DNA from: Algoriphagus sp. AK58
GTDB lineage: Bacteria; Bacteroidota; Bacteroidia; Cytophagales; Cyclobacteriaceae
Direction of reading: 5' to 3'
Assembly: GCF_014324365.1 (NCBI RefSeq)
Contig: NZ_QEIG01000008.1
Span: forward strand, 62,001-126,000
Length of the DNA stretch: 64,000 nt
Part shown: one piece after another, positions 8,029-15,375 of the stretch
Layout of the letters: every line of letters begins with the position of its first letter
Numbering within the stretch: position 1 is the first letter of the stretch
Translations under genes and position numbers: made by a program
Notes under the pieces: generated by a model
What the model saw: the letters and a program-made list of their open reading frames with translations, nothing else
Databases searched by the model: none
What the model was told of the DNA's origin: nothing

Positions 8029-8561
8029 TCTTGAAAATCCAGACGCATCAAGAAATCATTCTGAATCTCATCTCCAAATGGAAAAGGATGGCTTCCGAAG
8101 ATCCGGAGGCCATTTTTTTCATAAAATCGGATAGCTCTGGCATTGTGCTCCCAAACGCCCAGCCAGAGGTATTTTTTCTGATGTTGTTTCGCAAAGTAAA
8201 TGGCCGTATCGAGAAGCTTTTTCCCCAATCCACTTCCCAAATACTCTTCTAAGACATACAACCGAGCAATCTCCAAACTATCCGGATCGTGCACATCTGT
8301 CTGCGCAGGCACCAGATTGACTTTGGTGTAGGCGATGATTTCTCCCTCGAGTTCGGCCACAAAAAAGGTGGAAGCAGAATTGGCCAGTTCCTTTTCAAAC
8401 TGGTTTAAAGTAATAGCTTCCGCAAGGTAAGCGGCTACATTTTCGGGTTTGTTTCCAGCCGTAAAAGCCTGTAAAAAGGCAGTTCGAGCCATATGGAGCA
8501 AGTCACCAAGGTCAGCTTGAGTCGCTTTTCGGATGACAGGTTCGGTACTTGGATTTTCCAT
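8025..8561 (-). CDS. GNAT-family N-acetyltransferase
   Basis: 178 residues. The acetyl-CoA binding loop is visible as VLEEYLGSGLGKKLLDTAI (the Q/R-x2-G-x-G/A motif is present as GSGLGK), preceded by a beta strand IARLYV and followed by KKYLWLGVWEHNARAIRFYEKNGLR, the usual end of motif A and motif B. The substrate is unknown. The ATG starts one base after the stop of the upstream secreted protein gene, so the two probably form an operon. Confidence 0.85.
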   Translation of the reverse strand: MENPSTEPVIRKATQADLGDLLHMARTAFLQAFTAGNKPENVAAYLAEAITLNQFEKELANSASTFFVAELEGEIIAYTKVNLVPAQTDVHDPDSLEIARLYVLEEYLGSGLGKKLLDTAIYFAKQHQKKYLWLGVWEHNARAIRFYEKNGLRIFGSHPFPFGDEIQNDFLMRLDFQD

Positions 8562-8562
8562 G

Positions 8563-9165
8563 TTAGAGTTTCTTGAGTGCTACATCGATTTGGGAGGTGG
8601 GAAATTCACCCAAGATAGCACGGTAATTCCCTTTTGGGCTGATCACCACAAAGCTTCTGCAGGGGTAAGGATATTGGAAGAAATTGGACTTGAACACTTC
8701 CTCCGGGTCAGGAATCCAGGTCATGATTTCCTTATACTTTTCAAGTCCGTGGGGATTATTGTAAATATATACGGGCGCAGAGGCATTGTGCTTTTCGGCG
8801 TAGCGAAGGATGGCTTTGTGGTCATTTGCTAGGTTTTTGGGATCATTTGCCAAGCCCGTGGAATTGCACTCGTCCTTACCTGGATAGTAAACCACAATGA
8901 GCGGTCGGCCAGCAGCGAAGTCAGCCTCCCGACCCAACTTTTGATAAAAAAGCCTGGCATCCGTCAAGCCCGACGGCATCCGGTGAACCAGCTTCATGTC
9001 CCCTTCCTGATCACCCGGTACACCAAAATACGGCCCGTTCAGGATTTTGTCTTCGTACTCGGTCTTGACAATCCTTCTTCCAAACTCATTGAAATAGGAT
9101 TGGGAAAACGCCTCACCCACCAAGCAAATCAGCAGAAAAAACAGTAAACACGTTCTTTTGATCAT
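8563..9165 (-). CDS. Secreted protein of unknown function, possibly thioredoxin-like
   Basis: 200 residues with a signal peptide (MIKRTCLLFFLLICLVGEAFSQ). I do not recognise the family. The mature part has a predicted beta strand RPLIVVYYPGKDECNSTG, a helix AILRYAEKHN, then APVYIYNN and FVVISPKGNYRAILGEFP; the alternation and the late strand pair would suit a thioredoxin-like fold, but there is no CxxC. A Cys in PGKDECNS and one in YPCRSFVV could be a disulphide. Co-transcribed with the GNAT gene just downstream. Confidence 0.6.
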   Translation of the reverse strand: MIKRTCLLFFLLICLVGEAFSQSYFNEFGRRIVKTEYEDKILNGPYFGVPGDQEGDMKLVHRMPSGLTDARLFYQKLGREADFAAGRPLIVVYYPGKDECNSTGLANDPKNLANDHKAILRYAEKHNASAPVYIYNNPHGLEKYKEIMTWIPDPEEVFKSNFFQYPYPCRSFVVISPKGNYRAILGEFPTSQIDVALKKL

Positions 9166-9217
9166 GCTCGCAATTTGAAATGAAAATCCAAGAAAAAAAT
9201 ATACCTCAGTTTCTTAT

Positions 9218-9240
9218 GTATATAAGATTTTGATATATTC
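9218..9240 (+). promoter_or_regulatory. Candidate operator/promoter upstream of the PadR gene
   Basis: An imperfect inverted repeat GTATATA-N9-TATATTC (one mismatch in seven) lies 19-41 bases before the PadR ATG, in very AT-rich DNA, with a near-consensus -7 element (AGATTTTG) inside the spacer. PadR proteins commonly repress their own promoter by binding such dyads. The site is a suggestion from sequence only. Confidence 0.35.
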
Positions 9241-9258
9241 GAATTCAAACTTAACACC

Positions 9259-9606
9259 ATGTCAAGCAACGCGCTAATCAAAGGAAGCCTTCAGACCATC
9301 ATCCTCAAGCTACTCGAGGAAAATGAAAAGATGTACGGCTACGAAATCACCCAAAAAGTGAAGGAGCTCACCGCCGGCGAGATCAAAATCACCGAGGGCG
9401 CCCTCTACCCTGCCTTGCACAAGCTAGAAGCCGAAGGACTCCTGACCACAGAAATCCAGCAAGTAGACAATCGGGTGAGGAAATACTACAGCCTGACCAA
9501 AGACGGGCAAAAGGAAGTGAGCTTCAAGCTGGCCGAGCTCCAGTCATTTGTAGAAAGCATGCAGCGCATCATCAATCCGGGATTGAAGCCGGAATTGGGA
9601 ATTTAA
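9259..9606 (+). CDS. PadR-family transcriptional regulator
   Basis: 115 residues, the usual length of the short PadR subfamily 2. The winged helix is clear: QTIILKLLEENEKMYGYEITQKV, then a recognition-helix region TEGALYPALHKLEAEGLL, and the wing VRKYYSLTKDGQKE. A C-terminal helix for dimerisation follows. It is followed after 10 bases by five membrane-protein genes on the same strand and very probably controls them; a candidate operator lies at 9218-9240. PadR genes adjoining HAAS/DUF1700-type membrane proteins are common in bacteria, which supports that link. Confidence 0.92.
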   Translation: MSSNALIKGSLQTIILKLLEENEKMYGYEITQKVKELTAGEIKITEGALYPALHKLEAEGLLTTEIQQVDNRVRKYYSLTKDGQKEVSFKLAELQSFVESMQRIINPGLKPELGI

Positions 9607-9616
9607 TTTTTGAAAA

Positions 9617-10300
9617 ATGAGGCAATTGAACCAATCAGAACTTAAGGAAATCCAGCTAGCGATTTTTCATAAAGAAATCACGTCAGCAGAAGTATTGGCT
9701 GAAGTCTACGATCATTACGTCAGCCACTTACAAGGATTCACGGAAAAGGAATTCGCCTCCCAACTTTGGGAGTTGGAGCAAAAGTTCACCTATGCCTACT
9801 GCCATGCCCTTCAATCCAAGTATAACAAGATGGTAAGAGAGGACATTGGCAAAACGCAGTGGCAGGTGCTTCGGAAATATTTCTGTACCTCTCGGTGGAT
9901 TTATGCAGTTGGTATTTTGGCTGTGCTTTATTTCATCGCAAATCAAACCCAGTCTGAAAAAGAAGTCGGAATCCTTATCCTCTCTCCGTTGATTTTGCTG
10001 ACCATGATCTGGTTTGTGTTCATCTGGCGAGTGGCCCAAAAAATCCGGCCAATCAAGCGAACGTTCAAAGGAATAGCTATTCCTATAAATTCATCCTCTG
10101 CAACACCGTTTTCTGAGCGAATCTACCTGCCTGTCCTGCTTGCCCAAGTTCTGATCTATTTCCCGAGACTTTTCGATTTTGGGATAGACTTCAATCCTAT
10201 TTTGCCGGGTATTGCCGCAGTGATTACTGCTGTGATGACCCTATATATGCTGTCTTTACTTGAAGTCTGGAAAATCAAATCTAAAACTGCTTTGCTATGA
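9617..10300 (+). CDS. HAAS-like membrane protein, copy 1 of a tandem family
   Basis: 227 residues. The N-terminal ~80 residues are soluble and helical, with EVYDHYVSHLQGFTEKEF and a TYAYC motif; the rest has four hydrophobic segments (about residues 92-110, 117-136, 165-185, 195-215). The C-terminus EVWKIKSKTALL is almost identical to copies 2 and 3. The pattern (PadR neighbour, small helical domain with a D-H-Y core, four membrane spans) resembles HAAS/DUF1700 proteins, membrane partners of PadR regulators, but a true relationship is inferred. Its stop overlaps the next ATG (ATGA). Confidence 0.75.
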   Translation: MRQLNQSELKEIQLAIFHKEITSAEVLAEVYDHYVSHLQGFTEKEFASQLWELEQKFTYAYCHALQSKYNKMVREDIGKTQWQVLRKYFCTSRWIYAVGILAVLYFIANQTQSEKEVGILILSPLILLTMIWFVFIWRVAQKIRPIKRTFKGIAIPINSSSATPFSERIYLPVLLAQVLIYFPRLFDFGIDFNPILPGIAAVITAVMTLYMLSLLEVWKIKSKTALL

Positions 10301-10983
10301 GAAAACTGACAGAACAAGAACTCAAGCTGGTGCAGCAGACAATGATCAAAAAACACATTACCTCCGCCGAACTTTTAATGGAGATTTACGACCACTATAT
10401 CAGTCATTTAGAACGTTTTTCGGCAGAAGATTTTGATAAGGAGTTAATAGAGCTGAATAAACATTGGACTTGCATCTACTGTGAAACCCTTGAAAAAGAG
10501 CTTTTCAAAAACATTAATAAGTCCATTCGAAGAAGCCAATGGGGACTAATCAAAAGTTTTTTTTCTTGGCCCAAATTGGTATTTACATTTTTCTTAATCA
10601 CAACTATTACCCTCTTGGCTAATTCCCTAGAAGCAAAATTGCAACGCATGCTTCTAGTGATGCCACCCCTATTTTTCTTGCTCGCATTAATAGTTTTTGT
10701 TGGGGCTACATCATTGCTCAGAATAAGAAGAATAAAACGTCTATTCAATGCCATTGAATTAAAAATCGACTCAACCTACAGCAGGTACTTTGTAACTTAC
10801 CTTTTTCTGCCTATTTCATTTTTCAACTTGGGAATTTACACGCCCAAACTACTCGGAACCGACAACTTCTTACCGGAATATTTATCAAATTTTTCGGTAG
10901 TGAGCTTTAGCTTTTTCCTTTACATCTATTCGATTTCGGCCTACGAAGCTTGGAAAATCAAATCTAAAACTGCTTTGATATGA
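10297..10983 (+). CDS. HAAS-like membrane protein, copy 2 of a tandem family
   Basis: 228 residues, clearly homologous to copies 1 and 3: MRKLTEQELKLVQQ at the start, EIYDHYISHLERFSAEDF, a CIYC motif and the C-terminal AYEAWKIKSKTALI. Four hydrophobic segments follow the soluble N-terminal domain, with a basic loop (RIRRIKRLF) between spans two and three, suggesting a cytoplasmic loop. Starts at ATG 10297 overlapping the previous stop, and ends in the same way into copy 3. Function unknown. Confidence 0.75.
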   Translation: MRKLTEQELKLVQQTMIKKHITSAELLMEIYDHYISHLERFSAEDFDKELIELNKHWTCIYCETLEKELFKNINKSIRRSQWGLIKSFFSWPKLVFTFFLITTITLLANSLEAKLQRMLLVMPPLFFLLALIVFVGATSLLRIRRIKRLFNAIELKIDSTYSRYFVTYLFLPISFFNLGIYTPKLLGTDNFLPEYLSNFSVVSFSFFLYIYSISAYEAWKIKSKTALI

Positions 10984-11675
10984 GAAAGCTATCCGAACAA
11001 GAACTCAAGCTGGTGCAGACCGCCATCATAGCCAAAGAAATCTCAGTGATGGAAATCTTGGCGGAGGTGTATGATCACTACATCAGCCATTTGGAGGGCT
11101 TCTCTGAGTCCGAATTCAAAAATGAGCTAGCGGTTTTGGATTCGAAATGGACTTATCTCTACTGTCGAGTTTTGCAAGATGATTTTATCAAAAACAGTGA
11201 TAAAGCGATCCTAAAGCTTCATTGGCAGCTGATCAAAGGGTATTTCACTTGGCCTAAAATTCTATCAACCGTAATTTTATTCGGATTTTTGTATGGATTG
11301 AGCCAGATTCTAACACCTGCAGTGTTTGCTTTTTCAACCATTCTGCCTGCAATTATTCTTTCTCACATTTTCAACTTTTCCCTTGTCTATTCTTCCAGAA
11401 AAAAATTCAAGGCTCTAAGGAGAATCTTCAATTTGGATTCAAAAAAATTCAAACTCAATTACGCTGAGTCAAACAGCCTGATTGCTGCTTTTGGAACTCT
11501 TTTGGCTTTACCCAGCATCTTAATTAATGGTCCAAAAATGCTAGAAAACAGCACTCCAGAGGGTAGCGTTAATTGGATATTAATGATCCTAATTCTTATC
11601 GCTTTCCTGATCTCTCTTGTCTCCTTTTCCGCCTACGAAGCCTGGAAAATCAAATCCAAAACCGCTTTGCTATGA
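10980..11675 (+). CDS. HAAS-like membrane protein, copy 3 of a tandem family
   Basis: 231 residues. N-terminal MRKLSEQELKLVQTAII, EVYDHYISHLEGFSESEF and YLYC match copy 2 closely; the membrane part has diverged more than the N- and C-terminal ends. The C-terminal AYEAWKIKSKTALL is shared. A basic cytoplasmic loop (SRKKFKALRRIF) again separates spans two and three. ATGA overlap at both ends. Function unknown; the retained ends suggest they contact common partners. Confidence 0.75.
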   Translation: MRKLSEQELKLVQTAIIAKEISVMEILAEVYDHYISHLEGFSESEFKNELAVLDSKWTYLYCRVLQDDFIKNSDKAILKLHWQLIKGYFTWPKILSTVILFGFLYGLSQILTPAVFAFSTILPAIILSHIFNFSLVYSSRKKFKALRRIFNLDSKKFKLNYAESNSLIAAFGTLLALPSILINGPKMLENSTPEGSVNWILMILILIAFLISLVSFSAYEAWKIKSKTALL

Positions 11676-12331
11676 GAACTCTTTCACCTCAAGAAATCAA
11701 CCGAATCGATCAGCGCCTGGAAAGTCTGAAAATCCAGTATCTGGAAATCTTCCACGAATTAAGAGATCATTATTTCACCGAGTTGGAGAAAAAGTCGGAA
11801 GAGGAGTTTGACGCTTCTTTCCAGCAGCTCAATGAGGCCTTTGCTTGGTCGGTGGTGAAGAAGATGGAGAAGGAACTTCGAAAAGCCACCAATCGGCAAA
11901 TTGGTCATTTACAGCTGGATTCTCTGAAATTCTGGAATCTTGGCTGGGAAGAAAACTTGGCCTATGCTTCATGGTCGGTATTATTGATTCTAGCCTTTGT
12001 GAATTTTGGAGTGACAGGCTTACTGTTCACCACTTCGATTCTTGCATTTATGGTCATCTTAGGAATTTGGTACAAGCTTGGTGTTAAGGACGCTTTGAAT
12101 CTATCGATCTCACGACACAAGCCATTAAACAGCTTGAAAGTTGGAGTTTTCTCAAGGATTGGATTTGCTTTTGGAATGCTCACTTGGATTCACTTTGGAA
12201 CCAAGCTAAGTTCCGATGATGCTATTTTAGATAGCTCTCAGTTCATTTTAGGATTTATCATACTCTTGGCTTCACTATACCTTTTGTCATTAGTCAAAGT
12301 CGCTTTTGACCAAAAATTAAAAACCAATTGA
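11672..12331 (+). CDS. HAAS-like membrane protein, copy 4, divergent
   Basis: Start taken at ATG 11672, which overlaps the stop of copy 3 as ATGA; the frame is open 33 codons further upstream inside copy 3 but that part is not homologous. 219 residues: MRTLSPQEINRI, then ELRDHYFTELEKKSEEEF, so the D-H-Y core and the following acidic helix are kept, while the YC motif and the WKIKSKTALL tail are lost. Four membrane spans follow. A diverged member of the same family. The next gene begins at a TTG overlapping its TGA stop. Confidence 0.7.
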   Translation: MRTLSPQEINRIDQRLESLKIQYLEIFHELRDHYFTELEKKSEEEFDASFQQLNEAFAWSVVKKMEKELRKATNRQIGHLQLDSLKFWNLGWEENLAYASWSVLLILAFVNFGVTGLLFTTSILAFMVILGIWYKLGVKDALNLSISRHKPLNSLKVGVFSRIGFAFGMLTWIHFGTKLSSDDAILDSSQFILGFIILLASLYLLSLVKVAFDQKLKTN

Positions 12332-13026
12332 ACCTCTCCCTCGACCAAATCATCACGCTCAAAAAACTTATCTCCTCCAAAGGTTATGAAGAGATTGATG
12401 TGCAGTATGAGATTCTCGATCATGTGGCCTGTCGAATCGAAGTACTGATGGCCGAAAACCCCAAGTTGACTCTGGATGAAGCCTTCCGGAAAACGCATTC
12501 GGAATTCGGGATTTTTGGCTTTGCTGACTTGGCAGATTCCTATCGGGAAAGCATCCGGAAGAAGTTTTGGAACCGCTATCGGACAAGCTTGAAAAACTTT
12601 TTGACGTCCTATCGGGTGATTTATCTATTCCTTCTTGGTTGGACTTTTTATTTCCTCAGTGAAAACTTCACCCTATTCGGTGAGCAGATGACTGCACCCG
12701 GTTGGGGTGTGATTGCTTTATTCGTAAGCACAGTGTTTTTGGTGATTTATTACCATTGGGTGGGCAAGGGATTCCGTCATTACGCCACATTCAAACATGC
12801 CCTGAGCTTTACAGGCGGGATGCATTTGATTATGCAGTTTGCCCTCCAAGGATCAAAATATCTGACTGGTCCCGAAATAGTATTGGAATTTACTTTTCAG
12901 GGAGTATTCGCCTCGCTAGCGATCATTTCCATGCTTATCGGCTGGATTTCCATTTTTCTTTTACCCAAAATCATCCAAGAAGCTGCAGCCGAAACCCAGC
13001 GATTGAAGTCGATTTACGAACCCTAA
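12328..13026 (+). CDS. HAAS-like membrane protein, copy 5, most divergent
   Basis: 232 residues from TTG 12328, whose last two bases are part of the preceding stop (TTGA); no ATG occurs near the start of the homologous region, so TTG initiation is likely. The N-terminal domain has YEEIDVQYEILDHVACRIE, aligning its Leu-Asp-His with the D-H-Y core of copies 1-4, then a basic stretch RKKFWNRYR and four to five hydrophobic segments. It is the last gene of the PadR operon and ends in front of an inverted repeat at 13042-13065. Function unknown. Confidence 0.7.
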   Translation: MNLSLDQIITLKKLISSKGYEEIDVQYEILDHVACRIEVLMAENPKLTLDEAFRKTHSEFGIFGFADLADSYRESIRKKFWNRYRTSLKNFLTSYRVIYLFLLGWTFYFLSENFTLFGEQMTAPGWGVIALFVSTVFLVIYYHWVGKGFRHYATFKHALSFTGGMHLIMQFALQGSKYLTGPEIVLEFTFQGVFASLAIISMLIGWISIFLLPKIIQEAAAETQRLKSIYEP

Positions 13027-13041
13027 GCTTTGCTTTTCGCC

Positions 13042-13065
13042 CCGGTGAGTGCCTCCTCTCACCGG
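13042..13065. repeat. Perfect inverted repeat between convergent genes
   Basis: CCGGTGAG-N8-CTCACCGG forms an 8-bp GC-rich stem between the end of the five-gene membrane operon (13026) and the end of the transporter gene (13079). No T run follows on either strand, so it is at best a weak terminator or an mRNA 3'-end stabiliser. Confidence 0.5.
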
Positions 13066-13078
13066 AACCAATCCAACT

Positions 13079-13945
13079 TCAAGAACTTGGAACTCTTTTA
13101 TTCCCCCACAAAATGACCGCAGCAGCAGTCCCAAACATGATCAGGCTGTAAATCGCCGAAGGAATGGTCATGACCGAATTGACGATGAGGGTAGCGGCAA
13201 TGGTGATTCCCAAAGTTCCGTTTTGGATTCCTGACTCTACAGCAATGGTGAGACTTTGTCTGAAATTCAATCCAGCCATCTTCGCAATGCCATACCCCAA
13301 GCCCAATGTAGCTAAGTTAAGCGCCAAGGAAGCCGGACCTGCTTCCACGAAAAACTGCAAAAGGTTATCCTTTTCTTTTACAATTGCCGCGATAATAATA
13401 ATCACGAAAAATATCGCTGAAATCTTCCGAAAGGGAGCATCCCATCGCTTGGCCAGTTCAGGAGCTTTTTTCAATACCAACATCCCAATCGCCACAGGAA
13501 TGATCGTAATCGCCAAAACTGCCACCACGGTTCCCAAGATCTCCAGCTTTAACTCTTCTCCTCCCGGGATAAAGTAGCCGATAGAAAAATTGACAATAAA
13601 CGGAATCGTCACCACGGTAATCAAGGAAGAAAAGGCCGTCAAGGTGATCGAAAGCGCCGAATCGCCTTTTGCCAAATGAGTAATCAAATTGGAAGTAGCG
13701 CCACCGGGACAAGCTGCCAAAATCATCAAACCTACAGCCAGTTCAGGGGGAAGCTGAAGCGCAATGGCGATCAAAAAAGCCACTGCCGGAAGCAAAATGA
13801 TCTGATTAAACAATCCCAAAGAAACGGCTTTGGGGTAGATCAATATCCGCTTGAAATCTGCCGGAGTGAGGCTAAGCCCCATGCCAAACATGATCACGGC
13901 CAATGCCAAAGGCAGAAATAACTCGGTAAGAACGCTGGATTCCAT
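13079..13945 (-). CDS. Bile acid:sodium symporter (BASS) family transporter
   Basis: 288 residues with about nine hydrophobic helices. Family signatures are readable: ALAVIMFGMGLSLTPADF in the first helix, LAACPGGATSNLITHLAKGD (the conserved CPGGxxSN crossover region that binds Na+) and ESGIQNGTLGITIA near the end. BASS proteins import bile acids, pyruvate, pantothenate or other organic anions with sodium; the substrate here cannot be predicted. Monocistronic, convergent with the PadR operon. Confidence 0.87.
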   Translation of the reverse strand: MESSVLTELFLPLALAVIMFGMGLSLTPADFKRILIYPKAVSLGLFNQIILLPAVAFLIAIALQLPPELAVGLMILAACPGGATSNLITHLAKGDSALSITLTAFSSLITVVTIPFIVNFSIGYFIPGGEELKLEILGTVVAVLAITIIPVAIGMLVLKKAPELAKRWDAPFRKISAIFFVIIIIAAIVKEKDNLLQFFVEAGPASLALNLATLGLGYGIAKMAGLNFRQSLTIAVESGIQNGTLGITIAATLIVNSVMTIPSAIYSLIMFGTAAAVILWGNKRVPSS

Positions 13946-14195
13946 GGTATTTTGGGTTAGGTTGGTATTGGGTTATTGGTTAGTCAGTCTGATGTCTTTG
14001 TCGCGTCCAGTTTACTTCGATATTCAGAGTTCGACATTCGGAATTTTTATTGTTCACTCATTCTCTCTTTCCTCAGCATTTGGATCAATATCGATTGAGG
14101 AAGTTTACTCCTCAAATCTTGAGTACAATGTCTTGTTTCTAAAATCTAGTCTCTCAGTTCTTATGTCTTAAGTCTAGCGTCTTGATCCCAGATAC
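13946..14195. other. Intergenic region with degenerate repeat-like text
   Basis: This 250-base region between two minus-strand transporter genes has low-complexity structure: a TTCGATATTC/GACATTCGG cluster at about 14017-14044 and an imperfect tandem of GTCTT/TCTAGTCT/GTCTTAAGTCTAGCGTCTTG from about 14128 to 14187. No gene is supported. The promoter of the BASS transporter should lie near its left end. Confidence 0.5.
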
Positions 14196-15329
14196 TCAAA
14201 GCATTCCTGCCACCGCAAATCCCACATACGTTCCCAGCGCATTCCCCAAACTTCCCACCAGCACACCGGGAATCAATAAATCAGGCCGGTTTAGACTTTC
14301 AGCAGCTGCAATTGCTGTCGTATTTCCACCCACATTGGCCTGAGAGGCTACCGCAATCACATCCCAATCCATCTTCAGCATCGCCCCTACTCCAAAAATC
14401 ACCAGCCCATGAATCAGGACCAACAGTCCCACAAACAGCATCAATGTGCCCGCCAACTCTCCCGTCTGGGCCAGTGCCCCAAAATCACACAGCGTCCCAA
14501 TCACCGCCAGAAAGATCAAAATCATAAAGAATCCGATCGTATGCTTTCCATACAATTGCTGCACAGCGGGAAACTGGGCAAGAATCAAGGCCAAGGTGGT
14601 GAGAAAGATGATTTCTGGCACCTGAGGAAACCAGCCCACCAAGACTTTACTTACCGTAATTCCCAGGAGACCGAGTGCCAATAGTGAAGCCAAAGAAGAA
14701 ATGGACACATACTCGATTCCTTGTGATTTTTCGACTGTATTTGCTGATGCGAGCTTTTTTCGAGGAAAAAACTTTTGCAAATACTTGGGTAAAATCAAAG
14801 TAGCAATGATCCATGGCGTACCAATCAAATTATCCACCACGGTAGCCGCTGCATAGAGATTTCCACTTTGATTGACCTCATAGTGCAAGGCAATCGCATT
14901 GAAATTGATTGATCCCCCGATGTAGGTTCCGGTAAACATCCCCGCCACAGCGGGTGCCAAATCACCGATCTGAACAGCCGGATTGACCAAAAACCACGAA
15001 ACCAGTACTCCGATCACTGTTGCCAAAGAACCCAACAAGAACATCAAGAGAAGTGGCAAACCTGCCTTTTTCACACTTTTCAGATCCACCTCCAGCAAGG
15101 CAATAAAAATTCCCAAGGGCGCGAGATACAGAAATACCCCATCATACACCGGGCTTCCCTCCATGGCGCTCGGAATCACTCCCACGTTGGAGAGCAAAGC
15201 ACAGATCAAAATTACCCAAATCGGTGTTCCGACCGTTTTTCCCCAAGGAAAGCGCGTCAGCCAATTGGCAAAAAATACAGCAATACAGAGGGTTCCGGCA
15301 ATGAAGAGTGGCTCTTGGGTGAAAGTCAT
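14196..15329 (-). CDS. DUF819-family (YjcL-like) integral membrane protein
   Basis: 377 residues, 10-12 hydrophobic helices. I recognise the DUF819 layout from WVILICALLSNVGVIP, the VAGMFTGTYIGGSINFNAIA core motif, and the C-terminal VASQANVGGNTTAIAAAESL segment followed by PGVLVGSLGNALGTYVG. The two glycine-rich repeats suggest a transporter-like inverted repeat. The family is functionally uncharacterised; a carrier of small organic solutes is a guess. It lies 46 bases upstream-right of nothing co-directional except the aminotransferase gene, with which it may share a transcript. Confidence 0.83.
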   Translation of the reverse strand: MTFTQEPLFIAGTLCIAVFFANWLTRFPWGKTVGTPIWVILICALLSNVGVIPSAMEGSPVYDGVFLYLAPLGIFIALLEVDLKSVKKAGLPLLLMFLLGSLATVIGVLVSWFLVNPAVQIGDLAPAVAGMFTGTYIGGSINFNAIALHYEVNQSGNLYAAATVVDNLIGTPWIIATLILPKYLQKFFPRKKLASANTVEKSQGIEYVSISSLASLLALGLLGITVSKVLVGWFPQVPEIIFLTTLALILAQFPAVQQLYGKHTIGFFMILIFLAVIGTLCDFGALAQTGELAGTLMLFVGLLVLIHGLVIFGVGAMLKMDWDVIAVASQANVGGNTTAIAAAESLNRPDLLIPGVLVGSLGNALGTYVGFAVAGML

Positions 15330-15375
15330 TGTGGAAAATAGAAAAAATCAGACAAATCCACCTAAAGTGAAAGTC

